Source: an uncultured bacterium
GTDB lineage: Bacteria; Eisenbacteria; RBG-16-71-46; CAIMUX01
Direction: 5' to 3'
Length of the DNA stretch: 7,794 bases
Assembly: GCA_946886185.1 (NCBI GenBank)
Contig: CAMPIC010000114.1
Coordinates: 1 to 7,794 of the forward strand
Part shown: positions 1 through 4,980 of the stretch, in pieces
Layout of the letters: every line of letters starts with the position of its first letter
Numbering within the stretch: the first letter of the stretch is position 1
The notes under the pieces: model-generated
The model's input: only the letters and a program-made list of their open reading frames with translations
Told to the model about the DNA's origin: nothing
Database searches by the model: none
Position numbers and translations under genes: made by a program

Positions 1-795
1 GAAGGCGCAGCCTCGGACATCCAAACCGTCGAAGCTCCCCGCGAGCGCGCCCCCGGCGCCCGACACATTGCCTCGGAATTGGCAGTCGACGACGAGCGGC
101 GCGGCATAGAGCGCGGCGAGCGCACCTCCCACATTGGCCAGGTTGTCCTCGAAGACGAGATTCCGCAGGGTCGGGCTCGCGCTCATGCAGACGATCGCTC
201 CCCCGAACGTGCCGCCCATCCTCTGGCTCTCCTCCAGGAGCGCGACTCGAGAATCGGCGGCTCCGAGCGGGTGGGTGGTCAGATCGATCGGCCGAAAGGG
301 AATCGATGCGGGGGAGTGCGGCTCGCGATCACCGACCGGAGCGCCCGGGGCCGGGGCCGTGATCGGCCTACCGCGGCCGTTGCGCAGCGTGAATCCTTCG
401 AGCACCGACTCGCGCGGCTCTCCGAAGAGGAAGGTGGCGAGATTGTGCGCCCCCTCTCCCTCGAGGATCGTCGTTCCTGGGCCCTCCACACCACGCACCA
501 GAATGCGGCGGCCACCGTAGAAGAGCGATTCTCGGTACACGCCCGGCAGGACCTCGATCGTGTCGCCATGGTGAGACGATTCGATCGCGTCCTGGATCCG
601 CGTGAAATCGCCGCCGCCGCTCGGGTCGACCACGTACACCTCGGCCGCGACGCGGGGCGCGATCGTGAGCAGACTCAGGAGCAGAAGGGTGGCTTGGAAC
701 AGTCTGCATGGTGACAACTGCTTGCCGAGCAGCGAACGCTCGTCGAGCACCAACGATGGGTGGCCGAGCGGTGGTGGAGGCGTGGTCGATCTCAT
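1..795 (-). CDS. Secreted right-handed parallel beta-helix protein (3' end outside window)
   Basis: The frame is open from ATG (795-793) to the window edge, giving 265 codons without a stop, so the C-terminus is missing. The start is set by GAGGAG, 5 bases upstream. A hydrophobic run at residues 32-46 followed by RVAA|EV (cleavage after about residue 51) looks like a signal peptide, although its n-region of about 31 residues with a Pro run is unusually long. The mature protein opens with VYVVDPSGGGDFTRIQDAI, then GDTIEVLPGVYRE (78-89), the classic first coil of pectinesterase/DUF1565-like beta-helix proteins. Later coils are seen at 108-140 (GTTILEG, LEGFTLRNG), 198-222 (GGAIVCMSASPTLRNLVFEDN) and 224-265. 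A Pro-rich stretch (about 142-192) interrupts the coils. It probably acts outside the cytoplasm. Substrate or partner cannot be told, and no catalytic residues were identified. It lies 127 bp downstream of fabH on the same strand; co-transcription is uncertain. Confidence 0.85.
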   Translation of the reverse strand, partial: MRSTTPPPPLGHPSLVLDERSLLGKQLSPCRLFQATLLLLSLLTIAPRVAAEVYVVDPSGGGDFTRIQDAIESSHHGDTIEVLPGVYRESLFYGGRRILVRGVEGPGTTILEGEGAHNLATFLFGEPRESVLEGFTLRNGRGRPITAPAPGAPVGDREPHSPASIPFRPIDLTTHPLGAADSRVALLEESQRMGGTFGGAIVCMSASPTLRNLVFEDNLANVGGALAALYAAPLVVDCQFRGNVSGAGGALAGSFDGLDVRGCAF

Positions 796-800
796 CGTCG

Positions 801-806
801 CTCCTC
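801..806 (-). promoter_or_regulatory. Ribosome binding site of the beta-helix gene
   Basis: GAGGAG on the minus strand sits 5 bases before the ATG at 795. It decides this start over in-frame TTG codon 27, which has no comparable site and would give a more ordinary signal peptide n-region. Confidence 0.65.
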
Positions 807-922
807 GGACGCTGTCGGGGCACGGTCGCTCTGATCCTGGCGCGCCGAGCACCCCGCAGCGCAGCCCCGACACGTGCAGCACCACTCATGCCAGGCACGA
901 CCCGACGACGCGGGCCGAGCGG

Positions 923-1912
923 TCACCAGCGGATGAGCGCCGAACCCCAGGTGAAGCCGGAGCCGAACGCCACCGGGCAGACCAGCTGACCTCGCTTCAG
1001 GACTCCCTGCTGGTACGCCTCGCTCATGCACAGCGGAATCGACGCCGCGGTGGTGTTGCCGTAGCGCTGGAGATTGTTGAACGTCTTCTCCGGCGGAATC
1101 CCCACCATCTTGCTGATGGCATCGATGATCCGCAGGTTGGCTTGATGGAAGAAGAAAAGATCCACATCTTCCGCGGTGATGCGGTTGTGAGCCAACACTT
1201 CCTGGATCGACTCCGCGAACCGCTTGGTCGCGTGCTTGAAGACCGTCTGGCCTTCCATCCGCGGGAAATGCCGCCCTTCCTCGAGGTCTTCCGGGGTGAT
1301 GGTGGGAGAGCTCTCCGAACCCGGCTTCTCCAACCAGAGCATGTCGTGGTATTTCCCCTGCGAGTGGAGGTGGACCGAGATCACTCCCTCCTCCTCCGAG
1401 GGACCGAGCACCACGGCGGCGGCTCCATCGCCGAAGATGACGGCGAGATCCCGTCCCCGGGTGCTGTAGTCGAGGCCCGCGCTCTGGACTTCCGCGCCGA
1501 CGAGAAGGACGCGCTGGTAGGTCCCGGTGCGAATGAACTGATCGGCGATCGACAGCCCATAGACGAATCCGGAGCACTGCTGCCGGATGTCCAGTGCGGG
1601 AATCTCGCCCGCGCCCAACTTGTCCTGCAGGAGGACGCCGACTCCCGGGAAGTAGAAATCGGGGCTGAGGGTGGCGACCACGATCAGATCGAGGTCGCCC
1701 GCGCTCAAGCCCGCATCCTCGAGCGCCCGGCGGGACGCGTGCAGCGCGAGCTCCGAGGTGGGCACCCCGGGTTCCACGATGCGGCGTTCTTCGATGCCGG
1801 TGCGCTGGCGGATCCACTCGTCGCTGGTGTCCATGAGCGCTTCGAGGTCGTGATTCGTCAGGACTCTCGGGGGAACGTAGTGACCGATCCCCAGGATCCG
1901 CGAGTTTGGCAT
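923..1912 (-). CDS. fabH: Beta-ketoacyl-ACP synthase III (FabH/KAS III)
   Basis: This is a 329-residue protein with the whole KAS III fold signature. By family knowledge it condenses an acyl-CoA with malonyl-ACP to start fatty-acid chains in the cytoplasm. Visible are DTSDEWIRQRTGIEERRI (28-45; W33 and R37 match the CoA-contacting Trp and Arg of E. coli FabH), the active-site Cys C113 in RQQCSGF, FGDGAAAVVL (160-169), H256 in FFHQANLRI and N286 in RYGNTTAAS, so the Cys-His-Asn triad is intact. It is about 12 residues longer than E. coli FabH. The extra length lies between the Cys and His, around residues 190-222 (LEKPGSESSPTITPEDLEEG). GGAGGT lies 11 bases before the ATG, a slightly long spacer. 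It is 59 bp downstream of the OmpA lipoprotein gene. No other fab genes are nearby, so a specialised acyl-CoA preference (branched or longer starter) is possible but not shown. Confidence 0.95.
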   Translation of the reverse strand: MPNSRILGIGHYVPPRVLTNHDLEALMDTSDEWIRQRTGIEERRIVEPGVPTSELALHASRRALEDAGLSAGDLDLIVVATLSPDFYFPGVGVLLQDKLGAGEIPALDIRQQCSGFVYGLSIADQFIRTGTYQRVLLVGAEVQSAGLDYSTRGRDLAVIFGDGAAAVVLGPSEEEGVISVHLHSQGKYHDMLWLEKPGSESSPTITPEDLEEGRHFPRMEGQTVFKHATKRFAESIQEVLAHNRITAEDVDLFFFHQANLRIIDAISKMVGIPPEKTFNNLQRYGNTTAASIPLCMSEAYQQGVLKRGQLVCPVAFGSGFTWGSALIRW

Positions 1913-1971
1913 TCGGTGGCGTTACCTCCCGGGAATCACGACCTCATGTGTCCGCGACGATGCGATGCGGC

Positions 1972-2643
1972 TCATCCCTTTTGGGCCGCTTCCTCGATGG
2001 CGCGCTGCTTCAGCTCTTCGTTCGCGAAGATCGCGACCTCGACGCGCCGGTTCTGCGCCTTGCCTGACGAGCTGGAGTTATCCGCGATCGGCTGCTTCTC
2101 GCCGTAGCCCACCGTCGTCATGCGACCGGAGTCGACCGACTGCGCCGTCAGATACGTCTTGACCGAGGAAGCGCGCCGTTCGGACAGCCCCTGGTTGTAT
2201 TCGTCCGATCCATCGGAATCGGTGTGACCCTCGATCAGGATGTTGGTGTCCTCGTACTCGTTCAGAGTCTGCGCCATTTTCCTGAGATTGAGCCTCGCCT
2301 CGGTGGTGAGATCGCTCTTGTCGAAGTCGAAGAGGATGCCGGAGTCGAAGGTGATCATGATCCCTTCTCCGACGCGCTCCACCTCCGCCCCTTCGAGCTC
2401 GGCGAGCTCCTCGGCCTGCTTGTCCATGTAGCCGCCGATGATCACTCCGGCGGTGCCGCCGACCACCGCACCGATGATCGCTCCAGCCGCGGTATTCCCG
2501 GCCTGCTTTCCCACGACGCCGCCCACCACGGCCCCCGTCGTTCCGCCGATGACCGCCCCTTTCTGCTTGTTGGTGGCCGAAGAGCACCCTGCGAGCGCCA
2601 ACGCCAAGCACGTCACGAGCACTGTTTTCGAGGTTCGATACAT
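1972..2643 (-). CDS. YiaD-like outer-membrane lipoprotein: glycine zipper plus OmpA peptidoglycan-binding domain
   Basis: This is a 223-residue lipoprotein. MYRTSKTVLVTCLALALAGC gives a short signal peptide with lipobox LAGC, so C20 would be lipidated. Ser at +2 does not signal inner-membrane retention, which favours the outer membrane. Residues 28-71 are a glycine zipper in two halves (KGAVIGGTTGAVVGG and AGAIIGAVVGGTAGV), a likely membrane-associating hairpin. The OmpA/Pal domain runs from about 95 to 205, with GHTD (139-142), NQGLSERRA (150-158) and GKAQNRRVEV (194-203), the family's diaminopimelate/peptidoglycan contact region. Length and order match E. coli YiaD. The start was chosen at 2643 because AGGGAG lies 9 bases before it and because it gives a normal signal peptide. 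An in-frame ATG at 2673 would add MEESRRETAG and lacks a clear ribosome site. It probably anchors the outer membrane to the cell wall. It is first of three same-strand genes. Confidence 0.93.
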   Translation of the reverse strand: MYRTSKTVLVTCLALALAGCSSATNKQKGAVIGGTTGAVVGGVVGKQAGNTAAGAIIGAVVGGTAGVIIGGYMDKQAEELAELEGAEVERVGEGIMITFDSGILFDFDKSDLTTEARLNLRKMAQTLNEYEDTNILIEGHTDSDGSDEYNQGLSERRASSVKTYLTAQSVDSGRMTTVGYGEKQPIADNSSSSGKAQNRRVEVAIFANEELKQRAIEEAAQKG

Positions 2644-2652
2644 TCCGGCAGT

Positions 2653-2658
2653 CTCCCT
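2653..2658 (-). promoter_or_regulatory. Ribosome binding site deciding the OmpA-lipoprotein start
   Basis: AGGGAG on the minus strand lies 9 bases before the ATG at 2643. It lies inside the longer alternative frame (ATG 2673), which supports the shorter protein. Confidence 0.6.
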
Positions 2659-2684
2659 TCTCGATTCTTCCATCGCCCCGAGCG

Positions 2685-2715
2685 ATTGTAGGCGGTTACG
2701 GGCCTATCGGGTAAA
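2685..2715 (-). promoter_or_regulatory. Candidate sigma70-type promoter of the OmpA lipoprotein
   Basis: On the minus strand, TTTACC (2715-2710) and TACAAT (2690-2685) are separated by 19 bases. The -10 matches consensus at 5 of 6 positions, the -35 at 4 of 6, and the spacer is a little long. The transcript would begin near 2678 and leave a leader of about 35 bases containing the AGGGAG site. This is a motif reading only, with no experimental support. Confidence 0.4.
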
Positions 2716-2812
2716 GGTCCCTCCGATTCGAGCTGGATGGCTAAAGCGCCCCCCGGGGGAGGCCGATCCGTAGCACAGGTCTCAACACCGGTGGCGAATC
2801 TCCGTTTCCATC

Positions 2813-2827
2813 GCGGATGAGATCCGC
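2813..2827. promoter_or_regulatory. Short perfect dyad in the divergent spacer, possible operator
   Basis: GCGGAT-GAG-ATCCGC is a perfect 6-bp inverted repeat with a 3-base centre. It sits just upstream of the AT-rich promoter-like segment before the zinc-ribbon gene. It could bind a dimeric regulator, but such short dyads also occur by chance in GC-rich DNA. Confidence 0.25.
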
Positions 2828-2837
2828 CGGCAGCTAC

Positions 2838-2868
2838 TTCGCAAGTCATTTGGCTATAGAGATATACG
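2838..2868 (+). promoter_or_regulatory. AT-rich promoter-like segment upstream of the zinc-ribbon gene
   Basis: This segment is conspicuously AT-rich compared with its surroundings. TTCGCA (2838-2843) and TATACG (2863-2868) could form a -35/-10 pair with a 19-base spacer. TATAGA (2855-2860) is an alternative -10. The choice between them cannot be made from sequence. Confidence 0.35.
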
Positions 2869-2910
2869 GCCACCATTGAATGTGGCGCGCGAGCGTTGGT
2901 GAGAGTCCTC

Positions 2911-2918
2911 GGAGGAGG
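2911..2918 (+). promoter_or_regulatory. Ribosome binding site deciding the zinc-ribbon start
   Basis: GGAGGAGG lies 6 bases before the ATG at 2925. It selects this start over an in-frame ATG at 2880, which would prepend a basic, Cys-free stretch of 15 residues. Confidence 0.75.
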
Positions 2919-2924
2919 CGCGAA

Positions 2925-3758
2925 ATGCGCTTGATCGCGTGCAAGACCTGCCGGACGCAATACGATGTGACCGCCTCGGTCTCCGCGGAAGTTCCTTGCG
3001 CGTGCGGAGAGTCGATCCCGAACCGGCCACCCGCGGCGGTGGACGCGCCCGTGCGACGGTGCGCTTCGTGCGGGGCGGCGGTGGAGAGCGACTCGCCGAA
3101 CTGCTCGTACTGCCGGAGCCCGATCGTCCGCGACAGACGCCTCCTCGGATTGATCTGCCCGGAGTGCTTCGCGCGGAGTCCCGAGGCAGCGCGATATTGC
3201 ACCCGCTGCGGGATCCGCTTCCAGCCGCAGCCGGCCCCGGGAACCGTCCCCTCCATCCGCTGCCCGCACGATCAGACCGAGCTGTCCGCGCGCTCGGTCG
3301 GCGCGCTGGTATGCCATGAATGCCGCGCCTGCCATGGACTGTGGCTACCGTCGAGCGACTTCGACGCGGTCATCGAAAAGGCGCTCGCGGGCCGGCGAAC
3401 GACTCCTTCGGACGGGCTGGGAGAACGCAAGACGCGGCGCCGGGAGCCGGCCGCGTTCCGGGTGGTATACCGGCGCTGCCCGGTGTGTGGGGACATCATG
3501 AACCGGAAGAATTACGGCGGTCGGTCGGGAATCATCATCGACTGGTGCGGGCTGCACGGAAGCTGGCTGGACGCAAATGAGCTCGAGGAGATCGCGAGCT
3601 ACATCGCCGAAGGGGGACTGCCCGCCGCGCAGCTGACCGAGGAACAGAAGCGCGCCTATTACGCGGGGGGACTGGCCGAAATGTCGCAGTTCCCGCCCGC
3701 CTCCGACCACACCGGCCCGTTCCTCGATCTCTTCGCCGGACTGTTCGACCTGGAATAG
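2925..3758 (+). CDS. Multi-zinc-ribbon protein with two zf-TFIIB-type modules, function unknown
   Basis: This 277-residue soluble protein has no signal peptide and paired Cys throughout. Module 1 is C6-x2-C9 (ACKTCRTQYDV, like MJ0042/zinc-ribbon N-termini) with C25-x-C27. Module 2 is C46-x2-C49 with C60-x2-C63. Module 3 is C78-x2-C81 with C92-x2-C95. The fourth and fifth resemble zf-TFIIB domains. One has CPHD (113-116) followed by CHECRACHGLWL (130-141). The other has CPVCG (185-189) followed by CGLHGSWLDANELEEI (208-223), with C208 and H211 as second-pair ligands and the typical G-x-W-L-D-x-x-E-L ending. The fourth module has Asp where the second Cys of the first pair is usual, and an additional Cys (C130) upstream of the second pair. 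The tail (about 224-277) is acidic to hydrophobic and ends in GLFDLE. Proteins with this architecture are widespread but uncharacterised. Zinc binding is inferred, and DNA, RNA or protein partners are unknown. It ends in TAG, one base from the ferredoxin stop on the other strand. Confidence 0.88.
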   Translation: MRLIACKTCRTQYDVTASVSAEVPCACGESIPNRPPAAVDAPVRRCASCGAAVESDSPNCSYCRSPIVRDRRLLGLICPECFARSPEAARYCTRCGIRFQPQPAPGTVPSIRCPHDQTELSARSVGALVCHECRACHGLWLPSSDFDAVIEKALAGRRTTPSDGLGERKTRRREPAAFRVVYRRCPVCGDIMNRKNYGGRSGIIIDWCGLHGSWLDANELEEIASYIAEGGLPAAQLTEEQKRAYYAGGLAEMSQFPPASDHTGPFLDLFAGLFDLE

Positions 3759-3759
3759 G

Positions 3760-4065
3760 TCAGAAGCCGAGCTCTCTTTTCTTGTCCTCGGCGGTCGGAA
3801 GGGGTTCCTGCTTCTCGGCGATCACCGGCAGTCCGGGAGCCTTGGCGGCGTTGATCTGGATCCACTCCTTCTTTTCCTCGGGCAGATCGCCTTCTTCGAA
3901 GATCGCCTCCACCGGGCACACCGGTTCACACGCACCGCAGTCGATGCATTCGTCCGGGTCGATGTAGAGCATCTCGTCGTCGGCGTGGAAGCAGTCCACG
4001 GGACACACAGTCACACAATCGGTGAACCGGCACTACAAACAGATGTCCGTGACAACGAACGTCAT
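3760..4065 (-). CDS. fdxA: 7Fe-type ferredoxin (FdxA-like) with an in-frame TAG at codon 11
   Basis: The full frame runs ATG (4065-4063) to TGA (3762-3760), 101 codons. It is preceded by GGAGA 5 bases upstream and reads [29 protein letters not shown], continuing through [21 protein letters not shown]. It aligns without gaps to Azotobacter FdI-type ferredoxins. C9, C17 and C50 correspond to the [3Fe-4S] ligands, C21, C40, C43 and C46 to the [4Fe-4S] ligands, and C12 and C25 to the non-ligand Cys. The C-terminal tail ([20 protein letters not shown], then [11 protein letters not shown]) is typical of the family. It would be a small cytoplasmic electron carrier. The TAG (4035-4033) stands between C9 and C12, where relatives often have Lys or another variable residue. 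Everything after it is intact. A re-initiation at GTG (4014-4012) would give 84 residues, but I see no ribosome site there. It lies 179 bp downstream of the Nfu gene on the same strand. Whether it is functional, a young pseudogene or a sequencing error is open. Confidence 0.88.
4033..4035 (-). other. In-frame amber codon inside the ferredoxin gene
   Basis: On the minus strand the codons read TGT TTG TAG TGC, that is C9, L10, stop, C12. Both flanking cysteines of the C-x-x-C are in register, so no indel is needed to explain the stop. It is one substitution from AAG, CAG, GAG, TAC, TAT, TGG, TTG or TCG. TAG is also the apparent terminator of the zinc-ribbon gene (3756-3758), so it is not simply reassigned throughout. 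Confidence 0.85.
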
Positions 4066-4070
4066 GATCG

Positions 4071-4075
4071 TCTCC
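4071..4075 (-). promoter_or_regulatory. Ribosome binding site of the full-length ferredoxin frame
   Basis: GGAGA on the minus strand is 5 bases before the ATG at 4065. Its presence shows that translation is set up for the full-length frame upstream of the TAG. The GTG at 4014 has no comparable site. Confidence 0.6.
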
Positions 4076-4106
4076 ACTCCCTCATCGACATGCCCATCAC
4101 TGCGAA

Positions 4107-4135
4107 ACCGGCGCGCTTCGTCCTCGTTCGCCGGT
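4107..4135 (-). repeat. Inverted repeat (hairpin) in the ferredoxin leader
   Basis: ACCGGCG and CGCCGGT form a perfect 7-bp stem around a 15-base loop on the minus strand, about 40 bases before the ferredoxin start. Only three T follow the stem, so it is not a convincing intrinsic terminator. It could be a leader structure or chance. Confidence 0.3.
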
Positions 4136-4176
4136 CCTGATCCCCGCTCGACGGAGATTCGAGTCTGGAGCGGCCG

Positions 4177-4206
4177 AGGGTAGCAAAGGCTTCGGAGCGC
4201 CCACAA
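4177..4206 (-). promoter_or_regulatory. Candidate promoter of the ferredoxin
   Basis: On the minus strand, TTGTGG (4206-4201) and TACCCT (4182-4177) have an 18-base spacer. TGC directly before the -10 makes an extended -10 (TGnTAnnnT). The start would be near 4170, giving a leader of about 105 bases. If real, the ferredoxin can be transcribed apart from the Nfu gene. Confidence 0.35.
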
Positions 4207-4244
4207 GGAGGTTCCCGGTATGGGATTCCCGCGATGGCGCCGGC

Positions 4245-4841
4245 TCAGTGCTCCTGGTAGTAGGGATTGCGTCCGGCCGCGTGATCGGTCACGTCCAGGA
4301 TATCGCCCACCTCCGGAACGAACTCGCGGATCAGCCGCTCGACACCTTGCTTGAGAGTCGCAGATGCCATGCCACATCCCTGGCATCCGCCTCCCATCTC
4401 GATGTAGACGACGTTTTCCTTCACGTCGAGAAGAGAGATGTGCCCTCCGTGGCTCGCCACCATCGGATTGACCTGGGTGTCGAGCACCTGCTCGACCAGG
4501 TGGCGGATCTCCTCGGGTGGAGCCAGCGATTCGAACACCTCATCGCTCACGGTCGGGCCGTCCGCCTGGAGCACTTCGCGAACGGCCGTGCCGATCTGCT
4601 TCGCGAAAGTCTGCCAGGGCTCGTCGCTCGATTTCTCCACGTGGATCTGGTCATGGGAGATCAGGATCGACTCGACTCCGTCCACCGCGAAAATCGCCTT
4701 CGGGAGCGGCGAACCCGAGGCCAGAAGGGGGCTGCCGAAGTAGAAGGATCGGTTCGGCAGGACGGGGCGATCCACGGTGAAGGTGCACTTCTTCGGGTCG
4801 ACCGGGGACGGGGAAGCGGTGATACGGATCGCGTTCTCCAT
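4245..4841 (-). CDS. Nfu-type iron-sulfur cluster scaffold/carrier (Nfu_N plus NifU-like domain)
   Basis: This is a 198-residue cytoplasmic protein. Residues 4-91 match the Nfu N-terminal domain: IRITASPSPVDPKKCTFTVD near the start, SPLPKAIFAVDGVESILI (44-61), and DQIHVEK followed by W76. The NifU-like C-terminal domain is at about 108-185, with HGGHISLLDV and the cluster-binding C153-x2-C156 in GGGCQGCGMASATLKQGVE. By family knowledge two subunits share one labile [4Fe-4S] through these Cys and hand it to client proteins. The start was set at 4841 (MENAIRIT) because Nfu_N homology begins there. AGGAG lies 12 bases upstream, somewhat far. A longer frame reaching ATG 5069 would overlap the divergent transporter gene by about 90 bases and encodes no recognisable sequence. 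It is upstream of the ferredoxin on the same strand, and the next gene diverges from it. Confidence 0.93.
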   Translation of the reverse strand: MENAIRITASPSPVDPKKCTFTVDRPVLPNRSFYFGSPLLASGSPLPKAIFAVDGVESILISHDQIHVEKSSDEPWQTFAKQIGTAVREVLQADGPTVSDEVFESLAPPEEIRHLVEQVLDTQVNPMVASHGGHISLLDVKENVVYIEMGGGCQGCGMASATLKQGVERLIREFVPEVGDILDVTDHAAGRNPYYQEH

Positions 4842-4963
4842 CGGAATTGGACACTCCTCTCGTTCCAGGTTGAGCTCGGTGCGCGAGTCCCGGGGAGACC
4901 ACCCGGGCGCGCTGGGAAGGCGCGAGGCCGCCGGTCCCTGTTCCTCAGATACCCACGAACCGC

Positions 4964-4973
4964 GAGTATACTC
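4964..4973. promoter_or_regulatory. Palindromic TATACT -10 element between divergent nfu and transporter genes
   Basis: GAGTATACTC is a perfect 10-bp palindrome, so TATACT can be read on both strands (plus 4967-4972, minus 4970-4965). On the plus strand it ends 8 bases before the GTG at 4981, which would make that transcript leaderless or nearly so. On the minus strand it would start an nfu transcript near 4958. No good -35 is evident on either side. Confidence 0.45.
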
Positions 4974-4980
4974 CGGAGCG

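Noticed and set aside
368..898. A 176-codon minus-strand frame over the start of the beta-helix gene
   Set aside because: It is Arg-rich and featureless. The adjacent frame from ATG 795 has a ribosome site, signal peptide and beta-helix coils.
602..2107. A 501-codon plus-strand frame
   Set aside because: It is antisense to FabH, whose catalytic triad and family motifs are complete. The plus-strand translation shows no domain.
2750..2759. CCCCCGGGGG palindrome as a terminator
   Set aside because: It has no loop and no following T-run, and lies upstream of both divergent genes. It is likely chance in GC-rich DNA.
3760..4014. Annotating the ferredoxin simply as an 84-residue protein from GTG 4014
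   Set aside because: It hides the conserved N-terminus ([10 protein letters not shown]12, C17) and the true ribosome site, and the GTG has none. Kept only as a re-initiation hypothesis.
4033..4035. Selenocysteine recoding at the ferredoxin stop
   Set aside because: The codon is TAG, not TGA, and relatives do not have Cys at that position.
4021..4065. Frameshift as the cause of the ferredoxin interruption
   Set aside because: C9, C12, C17 and C21 are all in the same frame with exact family spacing, so there is no insertion or deletion.
4777..4980. N-terminal extension of the transporter to ATG 4777
   Set aside because: The 68 added residues are antisense to the nfu start and spacer, show no homology or membrane segment, and would skip the TATACT element next to GTG 4981.
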